Assembly: GCA_021030905.1 (NCBI GenBank)
Contig: JAGFMI010000021.1
Coordinates: 62,001-126,000, forward strand
Direction: 5' to 3'
Length of the DNA stretch: 64,000 bases
Source of the DNA: Pyrenula massariospora
Taxonomy: Eukaryota; Ascomycota; Eurotiomycetes; Pyrenulales; Pyrenulaceae
Both the position numbers and the translations under genes were made by a program. The notes below the pieces were generated by a model that was given only the letters and a program-made list of their open reading frames with translations, was not told the origin of the DNA and searched no databases. This document shows, one piece after another, positions 1 to 10,962 of the stretch (position 1 is its first letter; each line of letters starts with the position of its first letter).

Positions 1-2629
1 TCATTGCCGTTTGAAACATTTCCCGGCATCGCACGCGGCTGCCTAGTCTCGCACAAAGGAGAAACGCACCACTGAGCTTGCGATGAAGGCTGTAGGTTTC
101 TTCGGGTGGAGGCGCTAGACGCTCACGCAGCATTACCGGGATTAAGGCCTTCACCCGGTCTGTAATAGTCTGATCCCGGAAATCGTACATTTCGGGAGCC
201 GAATCTGCGAAAGGTTCTGCGAGCGTCAAAACCGAGTCAATGTGAGCCTCCGTCATTGCCTGCGATTCATAGCTTGTCAAATAGCCTAACTCGATGGACA
301 ATCTTTCTACGGCCTTCCGGTCATCATGAGAAGCTGCTAACAGGTTTTGGGCATAGAGAGAAATAAACCGTTCCGGATACTCTCTGGATGCTCCAAAATC
401 CAATAGCTCGAGTTTTTGAGTCGATCTGTTTAACAGGAAATTGGTCCAGTTGGGATCTGTCTGCATGTACTTGAAATCGACAATCTCCCGAAGACACAGA
501 CGTAATATCTGCTTTCCAATCCAATCTTTTTCATTTTGAGATAGATCTGTGATCTTAGTCACGGCGGTGCCCTCCATTCGTTCCATGGTCAAAACCTGCT
601 TCCCCGAAGCCTCGTCGATCATCGCCGGAACAGAAAATGTCTGAGATTCGTCAGCAAGGAGAGATTTGAACTTTCGTCCACATTCAGCTTCGCGTAAGTA
701 ATCGCATTCCCAGGCTAACTCGGTACGAGCATTGGCGATGGTTTTGTCCAGATACAGGCCCTTGGGAAGAAGGCGGGATGCCGTGAGGAGAATTGCCAAA
801 TTATTCAAGTCAGAGTCGATCGAGGCTGCAACTCCCGGATATTGGACTTTTACAACCACCTTTCTCTTATCCCTTTTCAACACAGCGCCGTGAACTTGGC
901 CAATAGAAGCAGCTGCGAAGGGAATCTCCTCAAAGGATTCGAAGAGATTGCGCCATTCACTACCGAGATCCGCAACTAGGACCTGATCACGTTGTGAGAC
1001 AGGCATGTAATCCGCGCTGTCCTGCACCCGCTGAAGCACTTGGTGCAGTGGTGCAGGGAGCATTTTCGAATCTAAGATAGATCATAAGCGTTTTCAATAG
1101 AACCAAAGCCAACTTTCCCTTACCTTGAAAGCTTATCATTTGTCCAAGTTTTAAGGCGGCGCCACGCATTTTGGAAAGTTTCGATACAAGTCGCTCCAGA
1201 TTCCCGGCACTTAGGAGAAACGAACCCTGATCTGTTTCGATGCTGCTGGTTGCTCTTCGGAAACTCTCCCCAACTACACCCATGGTCATGGATGCAGCTA
1301 GACCACTGTACTGCCAGAGACGCCCGAGGCGAGAAGACGGGACTCGAGATTGGCGCATTTGATATGGTGAATCTCTGGCGTCGTTCTCTAAATCTGTGGA
1401 GGTCTACGCGGAAGCTGTTAGTTAAGATCAGTGGAAAAGTCTAAAAAGTGTACGATTGTGCCAGCACTTACGGACGCTTGCGAGGTACTTAATTCTTCAG
1501 CAAGATCTTGTCCAAGTTTCTGAGCATCCCTGGCCGCCTTCTCGGAGTTCCTGGTCGCGGATGGCGGATTGGAACTTGCTAGGTGCGACATGTGAGCTTG
1601 TCCACTTCGATGTATCTGGTAAACTGGACCACTTTTGCCACCATCCTTGAAAAGCCGCGCAGTCTTGGGACTCTGAAAGAGACTTTGCAAGATCTTCTGC
1701 TCAGTGGTCTCGCCATGTCCGTCTCCTGTTGCATTGTAAAAAGTGTCGGGATTTATTCCATTCGGTAAATGCGAATCGCTTGCTTGGATAGTACCGGATA
1801 TTTTTGGAAGCTTGATACGTGGAAGGGCTGATAGAACGGGTGAAGCTGTCGTACTAGGTCTATAAAATGTATCTTTCTCTTGGTCGACGCCAATCTCTGA
1901 CTCTCTCGCTGCAGGCTCTGTGTCAACATTGAAGGCTTCTGACCCTGGGGGTTCGGCAGGCTTGGAGGGTATCTGTGTTTCTGACTGGCGTTGAATCTTT
2001 TGAGCTGCTAAAGAAGTGCCTAGCTCACTATCGCGGGGGTCGGGTATACTCGACCTGCTCGATGCTTCCGGCCGAATAGTGTCATGGTCCAGAGAATGTG
2101 AACTCTGCAATGGCTCCGCTGCGGTTTCATCAATTGGTCTGACATTCAGAACCTCAGAGTCAGGCGTTTGTCTTCCAAGCGAACTATTTGCTGGTGGAAT
2201 GGAACCGTCTGGCAAAGAATACCGCGGAGGTTTTTTTTGTCGAACCCCAAGATCGCCGTCTGCCTGTCCGTCCACCAAAGAATTATCTGTGGAGTGTTTG
2301 TAGAAATGGTCTTGTTCAAGGCCTTGCTGATGGTCTAAGGAGACTCTTCTACTCCTATGGGGGTCTGTTGAGTCCGTTGAAGGTATATGATCGCCATCGT
2401 CCTTCGACTTGTTGGCAGAACTAGACGTTTGCGTTAGATATCGTGTTGGAGTCGACCCGCGGTACTGCTTAGCTGAAGAGTCACTAAGACCAAATTTAAG
2501 GGTGTTCCTCAAGCTGGAGGTTCTGAAATAGTGGTCGAGTTGCCCGGACCGTATGGCTACATGGTGTGCAGCGACCGCCCTTGTCGATCCCACTAAGTTG
2601 AAAGCATCCAGTACACGTTTACCTGACAT
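1..2629 (-). CDS. COQ8: COQ8/ABC1-family atypical kinase, 3' end cut by window edge
   Basis: Member of the ABC1/ADCK/UbiB atypical kinase family, which acts at the mitochondrial inner membrane and supports the coenzyme Q synthesis complex. I read exons 2629-1472, 1403-1124 and 1072 to beyond base 1, with introns GTAAGT..AG and GTAAGG..AG. The first roughly 385 residues are a low-complexity Ser/Pro/Asp-rich extension starting MSGKRVLDAFNL, much longer than in yeast. The kinase part then shows the family-specific KxGQ motif (ALKLGQMISFQ, at the end of exon 2), the Ala-rich loop AAASIGQV that replaces a glycine loop, the lysine in VVVKVQYPG, QTDPNWTNF and LLDFGAS. The frame is still open at base 1, in a region that normally lies near the C-terminus (KLSGAFLLCARLG), so few residues are missing. 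Identity is firm from these motifs; the role is by family. Confidence 0.93.
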
Positions 2630-2996
2630 CGTGACGTTGATGATGTACTCAATATTCGACTAAGCAGGGAGCAGCATGATCCGCATCCATGGTACATGAA
2701 GCACATTTAACTTGTTTAAACCGGCGTATGTCCCAATTGTGAAATAGAAAACTAGTCGTCGCCTAATGTGGAATAGCTCCAGGCCTCTACCGCTGTGGCC
2801 GACGACACTCCTTCAATTACATGGGAAGTTCGTCAATGAGTTTTTCAAGAATGTTCAGCAAGGTTACAGTGTTTTTTCTAGCATTGGTTCTTCCACCAAA
2901 CTTTACTCGTGGCCTGTGTCGCCACAATGTGGGTTTTGGGAAAGACTCCCGTCCATATCTTCGATCCACCATCTTCGTAACGTGATCACATTAAAA
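2630..2996. promoter_or_regulatory. Divergent promoter region COQ8 / UREF
   Basis: About 370 bases between two divergent start codons. No coding signal of its own was seen. The 5' leaders and promoters of both flanking genes must lie here; no clear TATA box was picked out. Confidence 0.5.
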
Positions 2997-3952
2997 ATGT
3001 GCTCTCCTCGAAAATCTATATCGACTTCCCGTTTGGGCGATCGCGTAAACGACGACGAAATTTGCGTAGAGATAGCTGCGCTAGAAGAAAAACTAGCGAG
3101 GGCGAGGGCGAGGGCTCGACAGTCAAGCCATACAAATGAGCTCGTGAGCCAAGGTCTGCAGACAACCTCTCGTTAGGTCCCTCATACGTGAACTAATTGT
3201 TATCAAAAGAGGCCCTTAGGACCAGCTTCATTCACCCTCTCCTTTGGCTCGCAGACTCAGCTCTTCCGCTGGGCTCGTTTGCCTACTCAAGCGGACTTGA
3301 GTCATTCTTGGCCCACCACAAGAGTCTTCCAAGAAACTCTGATGCTTTTCGAAAATTCTTCGATCTATCTGTAGACTCACTCGCTTCTACGAGCCTTCCA
3401 TACGTGTTAGAAACCCATCGCCGGCCATCCCGTTTGGCTCAACTAGTCAACGACTTCGATGCCTCCACCCTTTGTACTGTCGCCCGCAGAGCCAGCATTG
3501 CTCAAGGGCGCGCACTTCTAAACATATGGGAAATGTGCCCCAATACAAATGGCTCTCAAAGTACGTCATTACACGCTGCAGCTATTCTACGTGCGTTCAG
3601 CTCGATGTTGAAAGTCGGAACAACTAACTCGCAAACGGATCGTTTGCACGCTCATTTTGCTCCGCTATGGGGAGCTGTATGTTCTGCATTGGGTCTTGGA
3701 GAATGGGACTCAGCGTACGTGTTCTTATTCAACCACGCAAAGGCTATTGCAAGCGCGGCCGTTCGAGCATCCGTAATTGGACCTTATCAAGCACAGAAAT
3801 TTCTTGCAAGTCATGATCTACAGAGGCTTTTTCAGGAAATTCTCCTAAAAATGTGGTCTGTGACTCCGGAAGATGCTGGCCAGTCGACGGCAGCAATGGA
3901 TATCTGGATTGGACGGCATGAGTTACTTTACAGCCGTATTTTTAACTCGTGA
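2997..3952 (+). CDS. Urease accessory protein UreF
   Basis: UreF works with UreD/UreG in loading nickel into cytosolic urease, so the gene belongs to urea use. The core is in exon 2 and begins PLLWLADSALPLGSFAYSSG, the hallmark UreF start. The exon 2 frame has no ATG (its first possible start is a TTG), so I add exon 1 at 2997-3143. It starts MCSPRKS and encodes EIAALEEKLARARARAR, the coiled N-terminal segment of fungal UreF. The intron is then 3144-3211 (GTGAGC..AG, branch in GAACTAAT), phase 0, giving 295 residues. Other acceptors within 15 bases would shift the frame. The gene ends 425 bases from the convergent BRE1 stop. Family assignment is strong; the exact exon 1 start is inferred. Confidence 0.88.
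3096..3119 (+). repeat. Short GAGGGC hexamer repeat in UREF exon 1
   Basis: Three near-perfect copies of a six-base unit encode alternating Ala-Arg (ARARARAR) in the N-terminal helix of UreF. Such repeats can vary in copy number without breaking the frame. Confidence 0.8.
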
Positions 3953-4377
3953 AAAGACATTTACATGGAAACGATATCACTTCTAGGACCCTTAGTGTGT
4001 GGGTTTCGTCAGCCATGCAAGTCTTCAAAGGATCAATCTGGCGGCCTCAATCTTCGCTACTGTATTCAATTATCCCCAAGATGGCTTCCGCCGTCTTAAA
4101 ATGGACGGAGGCTCTCTCAACGACTTCTTAGGAACCAAGGCAGCGAAACACTATCCGTCATCTATCTGCGATCTTTTGAACGAGAGGAGCCTTTTGATAT
4201 GGCAATGCGCATCTAAAGAATCATTGAGGCCCCCAAACACAAGACTCATCTGAAGATTGAAAGACAGCGATTTCTCGGGCCGTACATGCTCGACTTCGGA
4301 ACGCTCAAAAGAACGCCGTGCCTCCATGCATGCAACAATTTGAAATGGAACATAGTATACATCGACGCAATCCAATC
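3953..4377. other. Intergenic, convergent 3' ends of UREF and BRE1
   Basis: About 425 bases between two stop codons on opposite strands. I see only short ORFs that look like chance; this is 3' UTR and terminator space. Confidence 0.6.
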
Positions 4378-6780
4378 CTACAGTGTGATTTTCAAGCGAT
4401 CGCCGGAGCCGAATGACCTGGAGCAGAGTGGACACTTTCGGGATCTGGACTTTTCTCGTTCCTCCACGCAAACACCACAAAGCACGTGACCGCAGGTTTT
4501 GATGACGGTGTTTCGGAAATTCGTACGACAGACAGGACAACACAACATTTCCTGCAAAATTCGGTTAGCAAGGTGAGCAGACTTTTTACACAATGCCGAG
4601 ACTTACCCTAAGCTTTTCATACTCCGAAGATTTGTCACCGAGCCCTTTCATCTTCCACGACTCTAAGCTTTTCTTCGTGTCTGCAAGCGACATTTTGAGC
4701 TCCTCGCATTGCAGTTCTAGTTGCCTGGATCTGCTCGAGGCAGAGCTTGCTGCAGAGTCTTTAGCCGCGATGACCTTGTTCAGCTCCAACATTTGGCTCT
4801 TCACGTTGTCCATGGCGATTGTGTGGTCGATGACCTGCTGTTGTAATGTTCGAAAGTTATTTGTGATTTTGGCGACTTCGTCCTTCGTCTCCGCAAACTG
4901 CTTCTCTAGATTCGCGGAGTAGGTCCTACTCGCAGCCTCAGATTCTTTTAACTGAGAGACAACCTCAGCACTCTTGGTATTTTGAGCCTTGAGCATTTTG
5001 ATTTCGCCATCTTTGCTCTCTTTAGATTTCATAGCCGCGAAGTATTTCTGATCTGCTTTTGCCTTCTCGGCAGCAAGTCTCGCCAGCTTATCATCGTATC
5101 CAGTCAACTCGGCAACCTTTTGAGATGCCAACTTGGACATTTTGGGAAGTGCCGCCTGCATGGACGACAATTCGCTATTCAGCAGTTTATACTTCTTTTC
5201 CAGCTCCCTGTAGCGCGCAGGGAGTTGATCTGCTGATATCTCAGGATCTGCCTGCAACGCAACATCAACCTCGGTTTCCATCTTCAGTCGAGAATTTTCG
5301 GTCTCCAAGGCAGCGACTCGCTCCTCGTATGCCTCGGCTAGCTCCTTACTCTTTTGTATCGAGGTCCGTTCTTCATCCAACTGTCTTTTTTTAATAGCTT
5401 GATCTGCTATGAGCTCATCCCTGCTACTCCGGATCCGAGTGAGCGCAGTCTCTGCGGCCGTTAATTGAGCTTCTTTCTCTCCTAAAACTACTTGGAATTC
5501 CGCCTCAATCATAGCACGGAACGACGTCCTCTCCGACTGAAGCTTGGTAATTTCTTGCCGAGACTGGGAATTCGACGCCTCGAGATGATTTACCTTTTTC
5601 ACAGTATCATCGTGCTGCGATTTGAGTAATTTGAAAAGGTCACTGTTCGCATAATCCTCGTCTGTGAGCTTAGTAGCCTGAATGCTGTCAGCAAAAATTC
5701 AATTCGTTGATTCTAGGAAACGACATACCTTAACCTGCAGGTCTGTTATTTGACTGCCCAATTTGGCATTTTCGGACTCAAGAATTGCTATTTGTTCCGT
5801 TTGTTTCTCCGACAGCGCAGATAATCGATTGTTAGATTCCTCCATCTCGGTTTTGCCAGGTACATCGTTCATGTCAACATTGCCATTGACTTCACTCTCC
5901 TCTCTCTTGACAACCTCGACCTCACCTGCCGCCTTCTGCGGACCTAAAAGCGCTTGTCGTTCCAATTTTGCGACAGTTGCACTTTTCGCCCGATCGAGCT
6001 TTTTCTCGGCCATCATGTAGCGTTCAATCGCCGCCTCTAATCGTTCTTCCAATTGCTCTGTCTCGGCGCGGTTCCTGTCTCTTTCGATCTGTGCCGCCTT
6101 TTGCCCAGCCAGTGCTCGTGTTAAGTGGCTGTGTACTGATGACGTATCTGAATTGGTGGATGCTGAGGCGTACATGCGCGAAATTAAATTTCCCAAACTG
6201 CCGTTAAATTCACGGAGATGTTCTTCGATCTTTGCCTCGCCTTGAAAGAGAAGCGACGATGGAAAGCTTGCTGTGTCTAGGATCTGGTCAGGCTCATTGC
6301 CCGAAGCTACGATCTGCGACTCACCGTCTATACAACCCTCGGAGCCAGGAATAAGGGCAATAATTTCATCAAGAATCTGCCACCATGTATGAATATCGTT
6401 GCAAATACATTGAACATATTCCAAAAGAACCACCTACTTGTTTGAACCATTGATCAAGGATTCTGATGTGATCTTCGTGATAAAACGCCCGCTCTTTAGC
6501 TCGATCTCGCTCGCTTGTTAATGTATTGATCTCCCGTTTCAATTCTTGGATCCTCCGTGACATGGCGTCCTTAGTAATAATCTATTGCCATGGTATATTA
6601 GACTGGGCTGAGCAAGAAGCACCACCAAGTATCATCCAAACTAACCTCTATGTCTTTCTGGTACGGCATATCTGCATCTCGCTCATTCTTGAAAGCTCCA
6701 TTAGTTGTAGTGGCCTGCTTTTTGCTCGGAGGCGCAAGGTCGTGCTGGTCGTAAGGGGAGGGGCGTTTTCTTTCTTCCAT
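4378..6780 (-). CDS. BRE1: E3 ubiquitin ligase Bre1 (histone H2B ubiquitination)
   Basis: Bre1 is the nuclear RING ligase that, with Rad6, monoubiquitinates histone H2B. Five exons fit: 6780-6646, 6581-6438, 6376-5729, 5677-4607 and 4551-4378, all phase 0, giving 723 residues, the usual size. The N-terminus MEERKRPSPYDQ is the conserved fungal Bre1 start. The middle is heptad-rich coiled coil. The C-terminus carries a C3HC4 RING: CCPVCRTNFRNTVIKTCGH, then C..C..C in CGVCVEEREKSRSRKCPLC, ending GSGDRLKITL. The acceptor of exon 4 must be the second AG (TTCAG, exon from 5677), because the nearer one (exon from 5684) meets an immediate in-frame stop. It is divergent from BDP1. Identity is very secure. 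Confidence 0.96.
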
Positions 6781-7303
6781 CTTGACAAGGCCGAAATGGG
6801 TCAGAGGGCCAGGGATCGCTTCGATGGCCGTCATCAGTACGTTGAGACCGGGTGCTTTCGATGTGCGGCTCCCTGGCTGGTCAATGAGCGAATGCGATGC
6901 CCGCAAGGCTTGAGGCACGTGTATTCAAGATCAAGACAGCCATGGTGTTGGCAAGAGATTTTGAAGGGGTGCTGGCTCCGCTGACACTAGGTCTTTTTCG
7001 GTTAGCCTAACTGGTCTTACGTGGGGAAAAGTCCTCGAGTGAAGCTTCTGTTGAACCGGAACTACCTTGTCCGAGGTCTCTCACGCTGTCGATGTGATTC
7101 TCCTACCGTGTGTGGTACCTCAATGACTCTACTTCAAGAGACCCAGCAAGATCAAGTGTATGCAGGGTGCCTTCGTGCACTCATCCAAATCTACCCTTTC
7201 TCCCTGCGATAGCCCTGTTCGCCCATCATCATGGCGCCAAGTGCGGGCTCAGTCATCAGTTTGTCTCCGCGCCCTTCTGAACTCCGCTTTCTAATTCCTA
7301 TAC
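6781..7303. promoter_or_regulatory. Divergent promoter region BRE1 / BDP1
   Basis: About 520 bases between divergent genes. A CACGTG palindrome (E-box type, 6916-6921) lies upstream of BRE1. An ATG at 7231 opens a 29-codon upstream ORF that ends at 7320 and overlaps the first BDP1 ATG (7304) in another frame. No other gene was seen. Confidence 0.55.
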
Positions 7304-9262
7304 ATGACAGACAAGTCTGAAAGACCCATGGCTCCTCGGAAAATACCTTCTCGCCGATCCGCGAGGGTTGCGAACGGGTCATCACCGAACACAGCGCCAA
7401 AATCTATCAATCCCCATACTTCACCAGAACTAACAACTGATAATCAGATCACTCGACCATCCAGCTCTAATGTGGGAAGCGGCAAATCTGCGCAAACCAG
7501 GACCCGACGTGGGGCTATTGTGAATCAAGAATGCCCTAGCGAAGCGACATCGCAGCATCAGAGCTCAATAGATGCTGGAGGCGTTACGGCAAATGGAAGT
7601 TTGGAGCCTGCCATAGGAAATCGAAATAACTCCTTTCATAAGTCCCTGTCAGAAGCTACGCCCAGGTCTTATACCATGAAACAAACCCCTAGAATCTCCA
7701 AGGATGGTCACCAAGGGCTACATGAAAATACCAGATTGCGTCAGCGTAACCCAATACAAAGGGAAAATGTCAAAGCGAAAGTTTTAGCGAAGTATCGTGC
7801 GGAAGATCACGGGCGTACTGGAAGAGCCCAAAAAGAGAAATTGTCTGCCGAAAAGGGCCAAGCTGGGAGTCAGGCCTCATCTCAACATCATCGCAGAGAG
7901 GACTCTAGTGACAGAGGTGGTGAAGTGGAAGAAGATTTACAAGCTTCTGGCGCACGGTTTTCTACGAATGCTGACCCAGCAAATACTTCTAGCTCCAATC
8001 CTGGTCCTCCAGCTCCATTGCAAGGGCAGTCATTGACAACAGAGAACAAGGCTCGGGCCCATAAACACTCAAAAAAACGAAAAGCAGTCGAAGATCAGAC
8101 GCCTAACGAGCAGGATGAAACACAACAACAGAGAATACCATCGGGAAGGCGGCAAAGTAAGAAGCTTCAGGAGGGACAGCCAAAAGGTTCTTCGGAGCCA
8201 GCTCATACAGGTGCCCATAAAAAAAGGAGGCGTCAACTTACCCCTGAAGATGCTGAAGCGAGTGAAATCCAACCGTCGATAACCACCATGTCCGAGATGA
8301 CAAAAGACTCGGGCTTAGGGCAGATGTCACGGCGCGAAACCCTATTACGTCAGGTAGATTGGACTGCAGTCAATGAGCGTGAAGAACAAGATCACGAAAA
8401 AGAGAGACGTGAAGAGAAAGAAGCACATGAAGAGGAGTTGCGACGAGACAGACGTCAACCCTCAAACGTCCTCCAGGAAGGAAATGGAGGGCAGATGAAC
8501 GACGGGCCGCGTTTAAGATTACTAAACAACGAACTCATTTTAGATGAGACTAGTCAGTTCATAGACGAACATGCACAGACTCTCGAAGTAGCCGAGGAAG
8601 GACGTGACGCCCTGAACGAGTCGAATCTTACGAAGCGCGTCAACCAAGCCACTATTAAGCCCAGGCGAAGGAAATCGCGACCTATTGTATGGGATGAGGA
8701 GAACACAGACAAGTTTTACGAAGGGCTGAAAATGTTTGGTATTGATCTAAGGATGATCGCTAGTCACTTCTTCGAAGGACTCGATCGGCACCATCTAAAA
8801 CGAAAGTATACGAAGGAAGAGCGCGTCAATCCACATAAGATACAGGCAACGTTGTCCGGGCCTCGAAAAAGCCTGACAAAGGATGAGATGCTGGCCATGA
8901 CGAAATACGACTACGAAGATCCAAAGAAGATATACGCACGGATTGAGGAGCGAATTAAAGAGCTCGAACAGGCGCAAGCCGAGGAAAACGAGGAAGAAGT
9001 CAATGGCCAGGATGATCGCCTGCGCAAGAAATCAAAGCCTAGGGCGTCTAGGAGAGAAGATTCATCCACTCACAATAATGAGACTCCAGCAGCTGAGGCA
9101 AACGGGTACGATGAGGAAGTCAGACGAACCGTTGAGGACGCTACAGCCAGTCGCAAGAAGCCCAGGAAATCAACTACTGTGAGAAAGAAAAATCAACGAC
9201 ACAAGGGTGCTGGGGGCGGGACGGAAGAAATTCTTGGCTCAATTGAGGATGTGCAGCTGTAG
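7304..9262 (+). CDS. BDP1: TFIIIB component B'' (Bdp1)
   Basis: Bdp1 is the SANT-domain subunit of TFIIIB, which recruits RNA polymerase III to tRNA and 5S genes. The single exon encodes 652 residues. The first 450 are charged and low-complexity, rich in Arg, Lys, Ser and Gln. The diagnostic SANT/Myb domain is near residues 455-505: RPIVWDEENTDKFYEGLKMF followed by GIDLRMIASHFF and KRKYTKEERVNPHKI. After it come a helical segment and a basic tail. The start may be the ATG at 7304 or the second one at 7328 (ACCCATGG, better context). An upstream ORF from 7231 ends at 7320, between the two, so initiation at 7328 is plausible and would remove eight residues. Confidence 0.9.
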   Translation: MTDKSERPMAPRKIPSRRSARVANGSSPNTAPKSINPHTSPELTTDNQITRPSSSNVGSGKSAQTRTRRGAIVNQECPSEATSQHQSSIDAGGVTANGSLEPAIGNRNNSFHKSLSEATPRSYTMKQTPRISKDGHQGLHENTRLRQRNPIQRENVKAKVLAKYRAEDHGRTGRAQKEKLSAEKGQAGSQASSQHHRREDSSDRGGEVEEDLQASGARFSTNADPANTSSSNPGPPAPLQGQSLTTENKARAHKHSKKRKAVEDQTPNEQDETQQQRIPSGRRQSKKLQEGQPKGSSEPAHTGAHKKRRRQLTPEDAEASEIQPSITTMSEMTKDSGLGQMSRRETLLRQVDWTAVNEREEQDHEKERREEKEAHEEELRRDRRQPSNVLQEGNGGQMNDGPRLRLLNNELILDETSQFIDEHAQTLEVAEEGRDALNESNLTKRVNQATIKPRRRKSRPIVWDEENTDKFYEGLKMFGIDLRMIASHFFEGLDRHHLKRKYTKEERVNPHKIQATLSGPRKSLTKDEMLAMTKYDYEDPKKIYARIEERIKELEQAQAEENEEEVNGQDDRLRKKSKPRASRREDSSTHNNETPAAEANGYDEEVRRTVEDATASRKKPRKSTTVRKKNQRHKGAGGGTEEILGSIEDVQL

Positions 9263-9610
9263 CCAATGTGGAAGCAAGGATCGCTATAGCAATCTTGTTT
9301 CCACATCGTATTAATATCGTGGAGGTCATATGACCTAGAAATTAAAATTTTCTGAGCACGAAGATATTTAGTAACATAAGCCCTTGATCCGAGCCTTCGA
9401 CACTCAAGACGAATTATGTGTGCGTTTTGCACGAGAGAGAGTTACGGCCGAGTCTTGATATAAGAAATTGACACCGGCTCTGTTGCAAACTTCTTGCAAA
9501 TCGGTCTTGCTCGTTGTCCACCATCGCATCCATAGTGTACAGAGGTCGATTGAGCACCATTAGAGACATCCTTGGCCAGCGGTCATTGTGTAAAGTCTTC
9601 ACTATTTACG
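9263..9610. other. Intergenic, convergent 3' ends of BDP1 and SARAF-like gene
   Basis: About 350 bases, AT-richer than the flanking genes, with no coding signal. 3' UTR and terminator space for both convergent genes. Confidence 0.6.
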
Positions 9611-10591
9611 CTATCGCCGGCTCGACGAGCCGAAACCACTACTTTCATATCTGCTCGAAGAGAATGACGGAGGAGACCTAGAACTGCCTTCCCCCGGGTC
9701 ATTGCTTCCCCTACCAAACCAACTTGTTGATCGTGAAGTGTCCCTCGCAGTATTCTGGCCACCCATCCTACCTGCGGCATATCCAGCAGCTGCTCCGCCA
9801 AGAGCGCCGGACCAAAATCCAGGTTCCCACCTCTGGCCGTTACCCTCATTTCTTCTATTTGAAGAATATGCCGGTCTCGACCGTGGCTTTCGAGGAGGTT
9901 GCCAGTTTTCATCATACGGCGGCGGAGGGTCACCCGGAGGTCCACCCCCTCCACCCCCCCAGCCAAAGCCGCCACCCCCAGCCGCGCGTGGCCCGGGCAC
10001 GTTCTGGCGTCCAAACATCGCCCGTAGAATAATTATTGCGGCAAGCAAGAAGATGACCCAGAAGATGGATTTTGAGAGGAGATCACCTCCGCCAGTGCGA
10101 GATGATGACGGACCCCGCCAACTGTCTCCATGTCTGCCATATCTTTCCTCACCTTTCTCGGTCAACAGGAGCCTGTACTCGACACCGCAGCTACCTTTCA
10201 GAACATACGGATCTTCGCTGCTTTCGTACCCCTCGCACGTCACGTCTGTGCTGCCAAGCTTGAACTCTCCAGGCAGGGAAGCTGTGCACGTCCATTGAAC
10301 ATTATCAGGATCGTAATCAGATCCAGCATTGGTACAACGCATCACATCAACGTTGTACAATGCGCAGACGTCTTTGGGTCCGATACATTTTGTTTGGGAA
10401 ACGGGAGAGACTCGTCGGTGAGCTGTTTGTTTGCCGGAGCGAAGGGTGAGGGTGGAAATGTCGGAGAGAAGCACGGCATTTTTGGGGACTTTGGCAGGAT
10501 TGGTTCTTCGAGCTGCAAGAACAGGAGTGGCGAGGAGGAGAGACCAAACGAAGAGGGATATTAATGACTGAAGAGCAGAGTGACGGTTCAT
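9611..10591 (-). CDS. SARAF-like ER membrane protein (TMEM66 family)
   Basis: Single-exon gene of 326 residues resembling SARAF, which in animals restrains store-operated calcium entry from the ER membrane. Seen: an N-terminal signal peptide (LFVWSLLLATPVLA), a Cys-rich lumenal domain (KCIGPKDVCALYNVDVMRC, VQWTCTASLPGEF, VTCEGYE, LKGSCGVEYRL) matching the SARAF core, one transmembrane helix near residues 172-193 (FWVIFLLAAIIILRAMFG), and a cytosolic tail rich in Gly, Pro, Arg and Ser. The tail DNA is GC-rich and throws long false ORFs on the other strand. The cellular role in fungi, which are not known to have animal-type STIM/Orai channels, is unknown. Confidence 0.87.
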   Translation of the reverse strand: MNRHSALQSLISLFVWSLLLATPVLAARRTNPAKVPKNAVLLSDISTLTLRSGKQTAHRRVSPVSQTKCIGPKDVCALYNVDVMRCTNAGSDYDPDNVQWTCTASLPGEFKLGSTDVTCEGYESSEDPYVLKGSCGVEYRLLLTEKGEERYGRHGDSWRGPSSSRTGGGDLLSKSIFWVIFLLAAIIILRAMFGRQNVPGPRAAGGGGFGWGGGGGGPPGDPPPPYDENWQPPRKPRSRPAYSSNRRNEGNGQRWEPGFWSGALGGAAAGYAAGRMGGQNTARDTSRSTSWFGRGSNDPGEGSSRSPPSFSSSRYESSGFGSSSRR

Positions 10592-10962
10592 GGCAGAGGT
10601 TAGGCAATGGTCGAGGTTAAGGCCGTCTCAACAATACGGTAAAGACCTTCATGATAATGAGAATTGCAAAATGACATTTGTTGAGGCCAGCGTGTCCTTC
10701 ATAGCTCGCATGCGAGTCTTTGGGGGAACGACGCTGCCTGGATGCCTTGGGTGGCACAAGAAATGCTCCCCGCAGGTGGAGGATAAAGATGCCTGAGCCT
10801 AACCTGGTTAGTCACATAAACATACGCCAAGAAATTCCGTGCATCACGACCATCGATTTCGTTCATGAGCGGGGAGCTGGACCTTTTTCCCTTCCTTCAA
10901 CTGGAGAGCTGTAGCCCATGACAATAATGTGAGAGTCTTTTTGAAAGTGTGCAGCCCTCTTC
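10592..10962. promoter_or_regulatory. Divergent promoter region SARAF-like / MMM1
   Basis: About 370 bases between divergent start codons. No ORF or clear motif beyond ordinary promoter sequence was recognised. Confidence 0.5.

Noticed and set aside
9702-10298. 198-codon forward ORF with polyproline
   Set aside because: It is the complement of the Gly/Pro-rich tail of the SARAF-like gene, whose reverse-strand frame has a signal peptide, conserved Cys pattern and membrane helix.
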